DNA of 64,000 bases from SVFI01 sp964519385 (GTDB lineage: Bacteria; Bacillota; Clostridia; Lachnospirales; Lachnospiraceae), in the NCBI GenBank assembly GCA_964519385.1, contig CAZFLR010000006.1:1-64000 (forward strand), given 5' to 3'. Below, in pieces: positions 42,658 to 52,106 of the stretch (position 1 is its first letter; each line of letters starts with the position of its first letter). The notes beneath the pieces are model-generated. The model was given only the letters and a program-made list of their open reading frames with translations. It ran no database searches and was not told where the DNA came from. A program made the position numbers and the translations under genes.

Positions 42658-45093
42658 ATGGCTATACCGTATAATCACAGAGAAATTGAAGAGAAATGGC
42701 GTAAACAGTGGGAGGAGAATCCTGTCAATGTGGATGACGGGAAGAAACCGAAATATTACTGTCTTGATATGTTCCCATATCCGTCAGGAAACGGATTACA
42801 TGTAGGACACTGGAGAGGATATGTTATCTCTGACGTATGGAGCCGTTATAAAATGTTGAACGGCGGACATTACATCATTCATCCGATGGGCTGGGATGCG
42901 TTTGGACTTCCGGCAGAGAATTATGCAATTCAGCACGGTGTTCATCCGGCAATTTCCACAGCACAGAATGTGGCAAACATCAAGAAACAGATTAACCAGA
43001 TTGCTGCACTCTATGACTGGGACAGAGAAGTAAATACAACTGATCCGGAGTTCTATAAATGGACCCAGTGGATTTTCGTACAGATGTTTAAACATGGGCT
43101 TGCATATCAGAAGGAGATGCCGATTAACTGGTGTCCGTCATGTAAGACAGGTCTTGCGAATGAAGAGGTTGTCAACGGAAAATGTGAACGTTGTCATTCA
43201 GATGTTACGAAAAAGAATCTGAATCAGTGGATGCTCCGCATTACCAAATATGCAGACCGTCTGCTCGAGGATTTAGATACCCTCGACTGGCCGGAAAAGG
43301 TTAAGAAAATGCAATCTGAATGGATTGGACGTTCTTACGGTGCAGAGGTTGATTTTGCCGTTGACGGAAGAGATGAGAAGATTACGGTGTATACGACAAG
43401 ACCGGATACGCTTCACGGTGCAACCTTTATGGTGCTTTCACCGGAGCATGCACTTGCACAGAGTCTTGCGACGGAAGAGAATGCTGAAGCTGTGGCAAAA
43501 TATATCGCCGAGGCTGCCAATAAATCAAATGTGGACCGTATGCAGAGCAAGGAGAAGACAGGTGTGTTTACAGGCTCCTATGCAGTGAATCCGCTGAACA
43601 AGGCACTGGTTCCTATCTGGCTTTCCGATTATGTTCTTGCAGATTACGGTACAGGCGCGATTATGTGTGTGCCTGCACATGATGACAGAGATTTTGAGTT
43701 TGCCAAGAAGTTTGATATTCCGATTATTCAGGTTATCGCTAAGGATGGCAAAGAGATTGAAAATATGACAGAGGCTTATACAGAGGCTTCCGGTCTTATG
43801 ATTAATTCAGGTGAATGGAACGGTATGGAGTCTTCCGTGCTAAAACAGGAAGCACCGATGATGATTGAAAAGATGGGTTACGGACGTAAGACAACGAACT
43901 ACAAGCTCCGTGACTGGGTATTTTCACGCCAGCGTTACTGGGGAGAGCCGATTCCGATTGTTCACTGTCCGAAGTGCGGACCGGTTCCGGTTCCGGAGGA
44001 TCAGCTTCCTTTACTCCTTCCTGACGTAGAGTCTTATCAGCCGACAGGAACGGGAGAGTCACCGCTTGCGGATATCACGGAATGGGTGAACACAACCTGT
44101 CCGTGCTGTGGCGCGCCTTCCAAACGTGAGACGAACACAATGCCACAGTGGGCAGGATCTTCCTGGTACTTCCTCCGCTATGTGGACAATAAGAATAAGG
44201 ACGAGCTTGTGAGCAAAGAAAAGGCAGAGAAATACCTCCCGGTGGATATGTATATCGGCGGTGTTGAGCATGCGGTTCTTCATCTGCTTTACTCAAGATT
44301 CTATACTAAGTTCTTATACGATATCGGTGTTGTGAATTTTGAAGAGCCGTTTAAGAAATTGTTTAATCAGGGTATGGTCTGCGGAAGAGATAAAGAGACA
44401 GGAGCAGCAACCAAGATGAGTAAATCCCTTGGAAACATTGTGTCTCCGGATGATATCGTCAGAGATTACGGCTGTGATTCACTCCGTCTTTATGAGCTCT
44501 TTATCGGACCGCCTGAGCTTGATTCTATCTGGGATGACAGAGGTATGGACGGTATTTACCGCTTTATCACCAAATTCTGGAATCTTGTTATGGACAACAA
44601 AGACAAGGGCGCAGCGGAAACGAAGGAATCCTTAAAGCTCCGCAATAAGATGATATATGATATCACACAGCGTCTTGAGAGCTTCAGCTTAAATACGGTT
44701 GTTTCCGGCTTTATGGAATACAACAACAAGATGATTGAAATGGCGAAAAACGGTGGTATTGACAAAGAGACGTTAAAGACTGCAGTCGTTCTTCTGGCAC
44801 CGTTTGCTCCGCATCTTTCCGAGGAACTCTGGCAACAGCTCGGTGAGACCGGCTCAGTATTCCACACAGTATGGCCGACAGCAGATGCTTCTGCCATGAA
44901 GGAGGATGAGATTGAAATCGCCGTGCAGGTAAACGGTAAGACGAAGACCGTTGTTACGATTGCTGCAGATGCGTCAAAGGATGATGCGATTGCTGGGGCA
45001 AAGGAAGCACTCGGAAACAAGCTTTCCGGAACCATTGTCAAAGAGATTTATGTACCGGGAAAAATTGTAAATATTGTAGTGAAACCAAACTAA
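42658..45093 (+). CDS. leuS: Leucyl-tRNA synthetase
   Basis: 811 residues, the normal bacterial length. Class I synthetase with HIGH-type motif in YPSGNGLHVGHWRGY, editing domain CP1 (TTRPDTLHGATFMVLSPEH), zinc-ribbon cysteines (CPSCKTGLANEEVVNGKCERCHSD), LRDWVFSRQRYWGEP and the KMSKS motif TKMSKSLGN. AAAGAGG upstream. Own promoter and a strong terminator; monocistronic. Confidence 0.97.
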   Translation: MAIPYNHREIEEKWRKQWEENPVNVDDGKKPKYYCLDMFPYPSGNGLHVGHWRGYVISDVWSRYKMLNGGHYIIHPMGWDAFGLPAENYAIQHGVHPAISTAQNVANIKKQINQIAALYDWDREVNTTDPEFYKWTQWIFVQMFKHGLAYQKEMPINWCPSCKTGLANEEVVNGKCERCHSDVTKKNLNQWMLRITKYADRLLEDLDTLDWPEKVKKMQSEWIGRSYGAEVDFAVDGRDEKITVYTTRPDTLHGATFMVLSPEHALAQSLATEENAEAVAKYIAEAANKSNVDRMQSKEKTGVFTGSYAVNPLNKALVPIWLSDYVLADYGTGAIMCVPAHDDRDFEFAKKFDIPIIQVIAKDGKEIENMTEAYTEASGLMINSGEWNGMESSVLKQEAPMMIEKMGYGRKTTNYKLRDWVFSRQRYWGEPIPIVHCPKCGPVPVPEDQLPLLLPDVESYQPTGTGESPLADITEWVNTTCPCCGAPSKRETNTMPQWAGSSWYFLRYVDNKNKDELVSKEKAEKYLPVDMYIGGVEHAVLHLLYSRFYTKFLYDIGVVNFEEPFKKLFNQGMVCGRDKETGAATKMSKSLGNIVSPDDIVRDYGCDSLRLYELFIGPPELDSIWDDRGMDGIYRFITKFWNLVMDNKDKGAAETKESLKLRNKMIYDITQRLESFSLNTVVSGFMEYNNKMIEMAKNGGIDKETLKTAVVLLAPFAPHLSEELWQQLGETGSVFHTVWPTADASAMKEDEIEIAVQVNGKTKTVVTIAADASKDDAIAGAKEALGNKLSGTIVKEIYVPGKIVNIVVKPN

Positions 45094-45103
45094 ATACAAA
45101 GAT

Positions 45104-45142
45104 AAAATCATGTGCAGGCAGCTTGCCTGTACATGATTTTTT
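45104..45142. terminator. Bidirectional terminator after leuS
   Basis: AAAATCATGT-GCAGGCA pairs with TGCCTGT-ACATGATTTT, ending in a run of seven T residues. It also lies at the 3' end of the convergent small gene. Confidence 0.88.
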
Positions 45143-45150
45143 TATATCTT

Positions 45151-45423
45151 CTATGTATGGGAAAACATGGATAGTATTTTATTCATTTTTGAGAGCTCAT
45201 CCTCGCTGCTGTATTCCTTGATAACTTCGATGATAAGGGCAACCTCCTCCTGTGTAAAGAAGATGTCTTTCTTTTTGGTACTGGTGGCAAGTGCCATCAG
45301 AAAGGGCAGTTTTTCTTTGTCTGATAATTGCTGCATTTCAAAAACGAGTTTTTGGAGAAACTGCAGCTTTACGGGGTCGATATGACCGATTCTGGCATCC
45401 TTCATCCAATCACGGTTTACCAT
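45151..45423 (-). CDS. Small protein of unknown function
   Basis: 90 residues, charged and predicted to be largely helical, no cysteine, no signal peptide and no membrane segment. PVKLQFLQKLVFEMQQLSDKEKLPFLMALAT is an amphipathic helical stretch and VALIIEVIKEYSS another. AAGGAG precedes ATG. It lies 21 bases downstream of the next entry in the same direction, so the two form an operon. I do not recognise the family; the ribosome site, coding quality and conserved-looking spacing support a real gene. Confidence 0.6.
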   Translation of the reverse strand: MVNRDWMKDARIGHIDPVKLQFLQKLVFEMQQLSDKEKLPFLMALATSTKKKDIFFTQEEVALIIEVIKEYSSEDELSKMNKILSMFSHT

Positions 45424-45444
45424 GTTTTCGGGCTCCTTTCTATA

Positions 45445-45939
45445 TTAAAAATCCTCTTCAAATTTCTTTTTAAAGTGTTCAAACAGTTCCGCCTGTTCGC
45501 CGGACAGAATTCCGGGAGGTATCCCCTCCGGAGAGTTTTCGCCGGATGCTTCCGGTGTCTTGCCAAATGCCTGAAAAAGCGTGCTGATATCGGAAATTCC
45601 GTCATCACCGAATAAGTCCATCATTCCCTTCATTTTTTCAAACATGTCAATGCTGTGTTTTATCTGCTTTATCTGCTGTATCAGCTCACATTGCTTCTGG
45701 TTACAGTACGGAATCGCGCTGTCTAAAAACGCATCCAGATGGGAGAGCTCTATGGCAGCGTTTTCGATTCTGGTTCCGGGAAGCCGGTCAAGACAGTATT
45801 TCAGTTCCTTTCCCTTAATCAGCAGTGCTGCATAGGGGCGCAGGGATGCGGAGAGAAGGGGAAGGGCAAGCTTTAGAATCTGTATTTCGTTGGTGGTATA
45901 TAGAGTATCAAAGGTGAGAATGGTATCGTTTGCTTCCAT
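45445..45939 (-). CDS. Helical cytoplasmic protein of unknown function
   Basis: 164 residues. The N-terminal half contains two hydrophobic amphipathic helices (IQILKLALPLLSASLRPYAALLIKGKEL), the middle is a coiled-coil-like stretch (QCELIQQIKQIKHSIDMFEKMKGMM), and the C-terminus is a Gly/Pro-rich linker followed by a charged helix. No catalytic motif is seen. AGGAGG lies six bases before ATG. First gene of a two-gene unit with the 90-residue protein; a shared assembly role is possible but speculative. Confidence 0.6.
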   Translation of the reverse strand: MEANDTILTFDTLYTTNEIQILKLALPLLSASLRPYAALLIKGKELKYCLDRLPGTRIENAAIELSHLDAFLDSAIPYCNQKQCELIQQIKQIKHSIDMFEKMKGMMDLFGDDGISDISTLFQAFGKTPEASGENSPEGIPPGILSGEQAELFEHFKKKFEEDF

Positions 45940-45986
45940 GACAGGCCTCCTGATTTATCCTATGCAGATTTTTTGAAATAAGAACA

Positions 45987-46008
45987 AAGGAGGCTCTGGT
46001 GCCTCCTT
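45987..46008 (-). terminator. Terminator of the cysteine-rich small protein gene
   Basis: AAGGAGGC pairs with GCCTCCTT around a six-base loop. On the minus strand it follows the stop codon and is trailed by a T-rich segment; the plus-strand side also carries seven T residues. Confidence 0.6.
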
Positions 46009-46027
46009 CGTTTTTTTGACGGATCAC

Positions 46028-46270
46028 TTAGAAGAAGGAGCCGTTTCCGCAGCAGCAACTGAGAATTAAAAGGATGAAAATCCATTCGCAACAATTGTTG
46101 TTGCCGTTTCCGCCGAAGAGACCGCAGCCACAACCGCTGTCGTTATTATTACCGCATACGCATAATAAAATGAGAATCCAGAGCCAGCTTCCGCAACCGT
46201 TGTTTCCGCAGTTGTTTCCGCAGCCTGATTCCTGACGACATCCACATTGACTAGCTGATAATTCACTCAT
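46028..46270 (-). CDS. Small Cys/Gly/Asn-rich protein (high-cysteine HCB-like)
   Basis: 80 residues with 15 cysteines and many Gly and Asn (GCGNNCGNNGCG, CGNNNDSGCGCG, GNGNNNCCE), interrupted by two short hydrophobic stretches (WLWILILLCV and WIFILLILS). It matches the composition of clostridial small proteins often labelled chorion class high-cysteine HCB protein, function unknown. Possible roles are a surface or coat component or metal binding. A much longer frame exists upstream but has no ribosome site, whereas GGAGG lies seven bases before ATG 46270. Confidence 0.7.
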   Translation of the reverse strand: MSELSASQCGCRQESGCGNNCGNNGCGSWLWILILLCVCGNNNDSGCGCGLFGGNGNNNCCEWIFILLILSCCCGNGSFF

Positions 46271-46372
46271 ATTAGAGCCTCCAAATATTGTTTTATGTTG
46301 TATCATATGCCGGCCTTGAAAATGTGTGCATCCATACGTGAGAAAAAAAAGGCACAATATGTTGGATAAGGG

Positions 46373-47470
46373 TTGAATTTCGAGCAATATATAGTTAAAA
46401 TAGGGAGTATGGATAACTCTGTGATAAATGAAATCAGGCAAACGTATGATTTGAAAAAAGACAGTGATATACTGGCTTTGTATGCAGCACTTCAGACGGG
46501 AAAGTATCGTCTGGTTACTCCCGAGGAGAGAGCCTTTGATGATGAGATATATGAGCTTGCCATGGCAGCAAAGGAGAGACAGCAGGCAGGGAAAAAGGAA
46601 GGCAGCACAAAGAAGGTAGCTCAGAAGAAGAAAAGGGAAAAAGGGAGCCGTCACAAGATTGTCGTGCTGACGAGGCAGGAGCTTTTCGCAAGACGGATTC
46701 TGACAGGTGTTCTGCTTTTGTTCTCGCTCGTCTGTATTCTGTATTTCGGCCTGTACTGTTATGACGCATATCAGACCGAGCAGGAGAATGAAAGGCTGGC
46801 CCGTCGAAAGGAAAATGAAATGGTAAATTCCCTTTATGAGGCGGAGTCTGTGACCTATGAAGATGAAAAGACCGGGCAGGAAATGGTTTATACAGTGCTC
46901 GATGAATATAAAAGTTTATATAATCAGAACAAAAACCTAATAGGATGGCTGAAAATTGCCGATACAAATATTGATTATCCTGTTATGCAGACGGAGGATA
47001 ACGAATATTATCTCGACCATGATGTGAATGACGAGACGGATAAAAACGGAACGCTGTTTATGGATTATCAGTGTGATGTTTTAAAACCGAGCTCAAATTT
47101 TATTATCTATGGTCATAATATGCGTTCGGGCAATATGTTCGGAAATCTTGATAATTATAAATCGGCGGATTATTGCAAAAAGCATCCGTACATCGCGTTT
47201 GACACGATTTATGAGAAGGCAGTTTATCAGGTAATGTACGTGTTTCAATCGCACATATATACGGAGGACGAGATTACCTTTAAGTATTATCAGATGATAG
47301 ACATCGCATCGGAGAGAGAGTTTGAGTCCAACATGAAAAGCATGCAGGAAATATCATTGTACAATACAGGGGTTGAGGCTGTGTTCGGCGACCAGCTTTT
47401 AACACTTTCTACATGTGATTACAGCGAGGATGACGGACGTTTTGTTGTTGTGGCAAAGCGCATTCAATAG
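46373..47470 (+). CDS. Class B sortase
   Basis: 365 residues if the TTG at 46373 is used. ATG at 46409 is an alternative, and neither has an ideal ribosome site. Unusually for a sortase, there is a 110-residue basic cytoplasmic region (KKKREKGSR) before the single membrane helix (about 110-132). The catalytic domain has H248 in YGHNM, C348 in TLSTCDY, and R356 in DDGRFVVVAKRI. The class B sortase fold attaches secreted proteins to peptidoglycan. The next two genes encode large surface proteins with C-terminal sorting signals, so they are its likely substrates. The gap to the first is 25 bases with no terminator. Confidence 0.9.
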   Translation: MNFEQYIVKIGSMDNSVINEIRQTYDLKKDSDILALYAALQTGKYRLVTPEERAFDDEIYELAMAAKERQQAGKKEGSTKKVAQKKKREKGSRHKIVVLTRQELFARRILTGVLLLFSLVCILYFGLYCYDAYQTEQENERLARRKENEMVNSLYEAESVTYEDEKTGQEMVYTVLDEYKSLYNQNKNLIGWLKIADTNIDYPVMQTEDNEYYLDHDVNDETDKNGTLFMDYQCDVLKPSSNFIIYGHNMRSGNMFGNLDNYKSADYCKKHPYIAFDTIYEKAVYQVMYVFQSHIYTEDEITFKYYQMIDIASEREFESNMKSMQEISLYNTGVEAVFGDQLLTLSTCDYSEDDGRFVVVAKRIQ

Positions 47471-47495
47471 AAGTTCTTGAAAGAGGAGAGCAGAA

Positions 47496-50400
47496 ATGGC
47501 ATTAAAAGAAAAGAAAACCAAAAGAAGAGTGAACAGACGATTAAAGAGAACCGTGATGGGAACACTTTCCGCAGTTTTGATGGTATCGGCAGTGATTGTC
47601 GCGCTTATACCGGTTCCGGAATCGAAGGCTGCGGCCCCGAATCTTGATGCATCGCTTGTCACGGCAGCAAAGGCGGATCCGGAGAGATACATACCGGATT
47701 ATGTTACGAATGATTATCCTGTTTATGCAAGCGGTGACGGTAATTTCCGTGTTGCTTACGGAAGTAACGGCGGAACGATGACGGGAGTTATCAATTATTA
47801 TAATGTGAATAATGTTGTTACGAATGCTTCTCTGACAATTCCGAGTGAGATTAATGCGTTCCTCTACAATAAAAATAAAGCTGCTTATGTGGCTGTAAAC
47901 AGCAGCAATGAGTTTTTATATTATGTTTCGCAGGAGGAGGCAGGACCTACTTATAACGAAAACGGGTCTGTCAACACACCGGCTCAGAACCGTGTGCTTT
48001 CACCGTGTGTGGGAACGGCGGAGGAAACCTGGGGAGGACAGACGCTTTATGTGGTTACCGGAGGAGACGGAGTCGCAGATGTTGAACTTGTGTCCGGCAA
48101 CAGTATTTCCTACAACCCGTCGGAACAGCTTGTGATTCCGGTCCAGTATGTCGGAAGTACGAGATATGAGGTGGATTTAAATCTTTTAAATTCAGGTACG
48201 AAGGACGGAAAATATGATGTAACGGGACTCGGCGTGTTTGAGGGCGCAACGAACTTTGCAACGCTGGTGGTTCCGGAAAAGATTCTTGCCATTGGAAATA
48301 ATGCATTTAAGGGCTGTCAGATGAGTTCGGTCAAAATCGAGAATGGTGTAAACTGTATCGGTAATGAGGCGTTTCGCGACTGTAATCAGCTTACGACCGT
48401 CGGTTTTGTGGAGCCTACGAATTTAAAGGAAATCGGTGATTATGCATTTGCAGGCTGTACCTATCTTTCGTCTGTCAAAGTTCCGGATCAGGTACAAAAG
48501 CTTGGAAACTGTGCATTTAAAGACTGTGTGAACCTCTCTGCGATTGGTTTAAACGGTGTAAACAATGACGGAAACACCTCACTTAACACGGTCGGAAGCG
48601 GACTTTTTTATAATTGCTCCTCTCTGACACAGGTTGTATTCCCTGACCGTGTGGCCAATATTGATGAGGTACAGTATACGATGTACGGCTGTGCATCCAT
48701 GACGTATCTCGGTCTGCCGAACAACGCGGGCACGGGAACGCATATATTTAAGTATAACAATGTGACAGGATGCAGCAGTCTTGATACCGTGAAGGTTCCG
48801 GCAAGAGAATTAAAGCTTGACTGTAAGGATTCACAGTATCAGGGAACCGGATATGATAATATATATACAAGTGCGGACAGGGATATTTTTAGCGCACAGA
48901 ATCTCGGAGAAAATTCTGCATTCCAGGATACATACGAAGTGAGTGATGAATTCTGTATCATCGCATATTCACAGTCCTATGCGCATACCTATACCCAGAA
49001 ACACGGGGAAGCCTTCGGATATCTGGATTCGGGTTATATCGGATGGTATGAAAAGATTGTAGACGGTTATGCCTTCCGTGTGGATGAGACGAATTCACTC
49101 GTTAATTTCGAGAAGATTGATCCGGCAAATGACGGAAGCAACGTGATTATTCCGGATAATATTGCAAAATACCATGTGGCATCGATTGCATCCGATACCT
49201 TCCAGAACAATAAGGAAATCAAATACCTTTATATTCCGGCTTCGGTGTCCGTGATTGAGGCACATGCTTTTAACGGCTGTACAGAGCTTAGAACAGTTAA
49301 TTTTGACAGCGCGCGTTCTGTCCGTGAAATCGGTTATGAGGCTTTTAAAACAGGCGTTGTCCTGAGTGATATTGATAAAAACGGTGACCTGATACCGGAT
49401 GAAAATCTCTGCTTCATCGGAGATATCGCATCCGACTGTGTACCTTTCAACTATGCAATGGATGTAAATAACAATTACAATGACCCGGGCGCACCGACGC
49501 AGTATATCACTTATACGAGCGGATTCCCGCAGAATCTGCAGATTCAGATGGTGGTCAGCAAGAATGCAAACACCAATGAGATTGAATCGGCTTATCCTGT
49601 TGTAGTCGGTATTCCGACAGAGAATCAGCTTAAGGGAAATGAGTCCTACAGTCTGAGTACCTATAACGGAAGCAGTGATTATGTGCGCACGAAGGCACAG
49701 GAGAATGCGATTGTTGCATCTGCAAACACCAAGTACAGAAGCAATTTGAGCAATCCTTTAAATCCTCAGATTCTGACTGAGGAGGAGCAGGAAGTTATAG
49801 ATGCTGTTTATCATGTTCATATATCAGACGGTATCAAGGGCCTGAAGGATGATTTGTTTACCGGAAATGAGGCAGTACAAAGTGTGATTCTGGAAACCGT
49901 GACGAATATACCGGATGGCGAATTTGAAGGCTGTAAAGCAATGAATACCTTCATCATGCGAAGCAGCGGAGAAGCAGGCGGAGAAAGTCTGGGTGAGAGA
50001 GCATTCCGGAATTGTACGGCACTTGAGGATGTATCACTCCCTGCCACATTGTCGGAAATTGTCTCCATGCCGTTTGCAGGCTGCAGCAAGCTGATTGATG
50101 TCAACTTTAACGGCTCGTCAAACTTTGTCTGCGAGGATGCAATTATAAAAGGAAAGGCACAGGACGGCTCAAATACACGTATTGTGGAATGTCTTGAGAC
50201 AAGAGGTACGCTGGCCGGTGCTGCGAGACTCAGCTCAGATGATTTTGCGCATATAAAGACGATTGACCCGGCAGCATTCCAGAATTGTACCGGTATCAGG
50301 GAGGCATATCTGGATGACTCTGAGGTGACGGTGATTCCGGACTACTGCTTTGACGGTGCAACCTCTCTTTACTACTGTAATCTCTCAGATTCTGTAAAGA

Positions 50401-52106
50401 AAATCGGAAAGTATGCATTCAGAAATACGTCACTATCAACCATCGGCATTCCGGAAAGCGTGCAGAGTATTGATGATACGGCCTTTGTGACGGAAGATGC
50501 CATGGGTAACCAGAAGTACATTCAGGGACTTACGGTGGAATGTGCGGAAGACAGTACAGCGTACTGGTACTGTGAGGGAAAAGACGGAATTACAGCATCC
50601 ACATATATACAGGAATTTACGGTAACCTTCCTTGACTGGGATGATTATGTACTCAGCACACAGAAGGTGAAAAAAGGTGCAAGTGCCGTAGAACCTCGTG
50701 TTTCCAGGGAAGGCTATGCACTGGTCGGATGGACTGAAAAATTCGACAATGTCAAAGAAAATATCGTGACAAAGGCAATTTATGAAAAGAGTAATGCTGC
50801 GACAATTGAAGGCTTTTATTCTGTCGTGTTCCAGGATTTTGACGGACTTTATACATGGGATACCCAGTATCTGAAGGAGGGACAGAAGCCGACGGCTCCG
50901 AACGTGACTCCGACGAGAAAAGGGTATGTGTTCAGCTACTGGGCACCTTCTAACTTTGCGTCTGTCGAGATTACCGGAAATATGATTGTCAAGGCATATT
51001 ACAATGAGGACCCGAATTATAATCCGGAGGAAGGAAACGGTTCAGGTTCCGGAGGCTCGGGAGAGACTTCAAACGGAAGTACACGTTATAAGGTGGAGTT
51101 TGTGGACCATGACGGTACGGTGCTTGATACACAGATGGTGGAGCCGGGAAAATGTCCGGTGGCCACGACCGTTGTGCCGACAAGAAGCGGATATACATTT
51201 ACCACATGGTCACCGTCGAACTATACCACGGTTCCGGTGACTGGAAATCTTCAGATTAAGGCACTTTATCAGAAAAAAGAAAGTTCCGGTGAGGATTCGG
51301 AATTAAACGGAAATGTATCTTCTGATACTTCAAAAGAACCATCCTCAGGAAACGGTTCTTCAACCGGTAATACACAGACACCGGGCACAAACACCGGAAA
51401 TAATACGACACAGACGAAGCCGGGAAGTTCGAATGTGGCTGGAAGCACGAATAATAACAGTAGACCTTCGGGTACTGTCAGCGGAAATACAACCACTGTT
51501 AACAATAACAGATATAATATGACAGGTACAGGAACCAGGGTGGAAGTAACCAAGACGGGAATTTCAAACAGAGACCTTGTTTCCGCAAAAATCTCCGGTG
51601 CAAACGATAACTTTGTAGTAAAGGTATCTGACAGCACAACGGCAAGAAGTGAAGTGGAGGCCGCGCTTCTTAAAAAGTACGGCTCACTCGATAATCTGAA
51701 ATATTTTGCGATGGATATCAGTCTGTATGATTCTACGGGAACAACGAAAATTCAGGACACAACGGGAATGACGGTGACGATTACGATGCCTCTCCCGGAT
51801 GCCCTCGCCGGATACGCAGGAAATAATAAGGCCGGTGCAGTGAAGAACGGGGAATTTGAGACGTTAAATTCCAGACTGACATCTATCGATAATGTGGCAT
51901 GTATCACCTTTGATGCAACGCATTTCTCGCCGTATGCGATTTATGTTGAGACGGACAATCTGACAAGCGGCGTAATTGATGTAACACCGACAACCGGAGA
52001 TCCGATTCATCCGAAATGGTTCCTTTCCCTTGGACTCGCGCTTATGTCGATTCTCATGTTTTTCGGAAAAGGCTCCAAAAATAAGATTGTGAAAGTGATT
52101 GAATGA
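47496..52106 (+). CDS. BspA-type leucine-rich repeat surface protein with InlB-type repeats and sorting signal
   Basis: 1536 residues. A basic N-terminus and signal peptide (cleavage likely after SKAAA, about residue 47). LRR_5 (BspA/TpLRR) repeats, with the AF-x-x-C pattern, occur in several blocks between about 230 and 1010. Three InlB B-type beta-grasp repeats follow at about 1045-1265, each starting with VxFxDxD. A Ser/Thr/Asn/Gly linker of about 80 residues comes next, then a beta domain ending FDATHFSPYAIYV. The C-terminus is TPTTGDPIHPKW, a hydrophobic helix, and a basic tail. The sorting motif is TPxTG, not LPxTG. Likely an adhesin linked to peptidoglycan by the adjacent sortase. GAGAGGAG precedes ATG. 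Confidence 0.9.
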   Translation: MALKEKKTKRRVNRRLKRTVMGTLSAVLMVSAVIVALIPVPESKAAAPNLDASLVTAAKADPERYIPDYVTNDYPVYASGDGNFRVAYGSNGGTMTGVINYYNVNNVVTNASLTIPSEINAFLYNKNKAAYVAVNSSNEFLYYVSQEEAGPTYNENGSVNTPAQNRVLSPCVGTAEETWGGQTLYVVTGGDGVADVELVSGNSISYNPSEQLVIPVQYVGSTRYEVDLNLLNSGTKDGKYDVTGLGVFEGATNFATLVVPEKILAIGNNAFKGCQMSSVKIENGVNCIGNEAFRDCNQLTTVGFVEPTNLKEIGDYAFAGCTYLSSVKVPDQVQKLGNCAFKDCVNLSAIGLNGVNNDGNTSLNTVGSGLFYNCSSLTQVVFPDRVANIDEVQYTMYGCASMTYLGLPNNAGTGTHIFKYNNVTGCSSLDTVKVPARELKLDCKDSQYQGTGYDNIYTSADRDIFSAQNLGENSAFQDTYEVSDEFCIIAYSQSYAHTYTQKHGEAFGYLDSGYIGWYEKIVDGYAFRVDETNSLVNFEKIDPANDGSNVIIPDNIAKYHVASIASDTFQNNKEIKYLYIPASVSVIEAHAFNGCTELRTVNFDSARSVREIGYEAFKTGVVLSDIDKNGDLIPDENLCFIGDIASDCVPFNYAMDVNNNYNDPGAPTQYITYTSGFPQNLQIQMVVSKNANTNEIESAYPVVVGIPTENQLKGNESYSLSTYNGSSDYVRTKAQENAIVASANTKYRSNLSNPLNPQILTEEEQEVIDAVYHVHISDGIKGLKDDLFTGNEAVQSVILETVTNIPDGEFEGCKAMNTFIMRSSGEAGGESLGERAFRNCTALEDVSLPATLSEIVSMPFAGCSKLIDVNFNGSSNFVCEDAIIKGKAQDGSNTRIVECLETRGTLAGAARLSSDDFAHIKTIDPAAFQNCTGIREAYLDDSEVTVIPDYCFDGATSLYYCNLSDSVKKIGKYAFRNTSLSTIGIPESVQSIDDTAFVTEDAMGNQKYIQGLTVECAEDSTAYWYCEGKDGITASTYIQEFTVTFLDWDDYVLSTQKVKKGASAVEPRVSREGYALVGWTEKFDNVKENIVTKAIYEKSNAATIEGFYSVVFQDFDGLYTWDTQYLKEGQKPTAPNVTPTRKGYVFSYWAPSNFASVEITGNMIVKAYYNEDPNYNPEEGNGSGSGGSGETSNGSTRYKVEFVDHDGTVLDTQMVEPGKCPVATTVVPTRSGYTFTTWSPSNYTTVPVTGNLQIKALYQKKESSGEDSELNGNVSSDTSKEPSSGNGSSTGNTQTPGTNTGNNTTQTKPGSSNVAGSTNNNSRPSGTVSGNTTTVNNNRYNMTGTGTRVEVTKTGISNRDLVSAKISGANDNFVVKVSDSTTARSEVEAALLKKYGSLDNLKYFAMDISLYDSTGTTKIQDTTGMTVTITMPLPDALAGYAGNNKAGAVKNGEFETLNSRLTSIDNVACITFDATHFSPYAIYVETDNLTSGVIDVTPTTGDPIHPKWFLSLGLALMSILMFFGKGSKNKIVKVIE

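Noticed and set aside
46271..46654. Upstream extension of the cysteine-rich protein frame
   Set aside because: The extension overlaps the start of the divergent sortase gene, whereas a proper GGAGG site marks the start at 46270.
48241..50500. Repeated similar segments as a CRISPR or DNA repeat array
   Set aside because: They encode diverged leucine-rich repeats; the DNA is not repeated with constant length or spacers.
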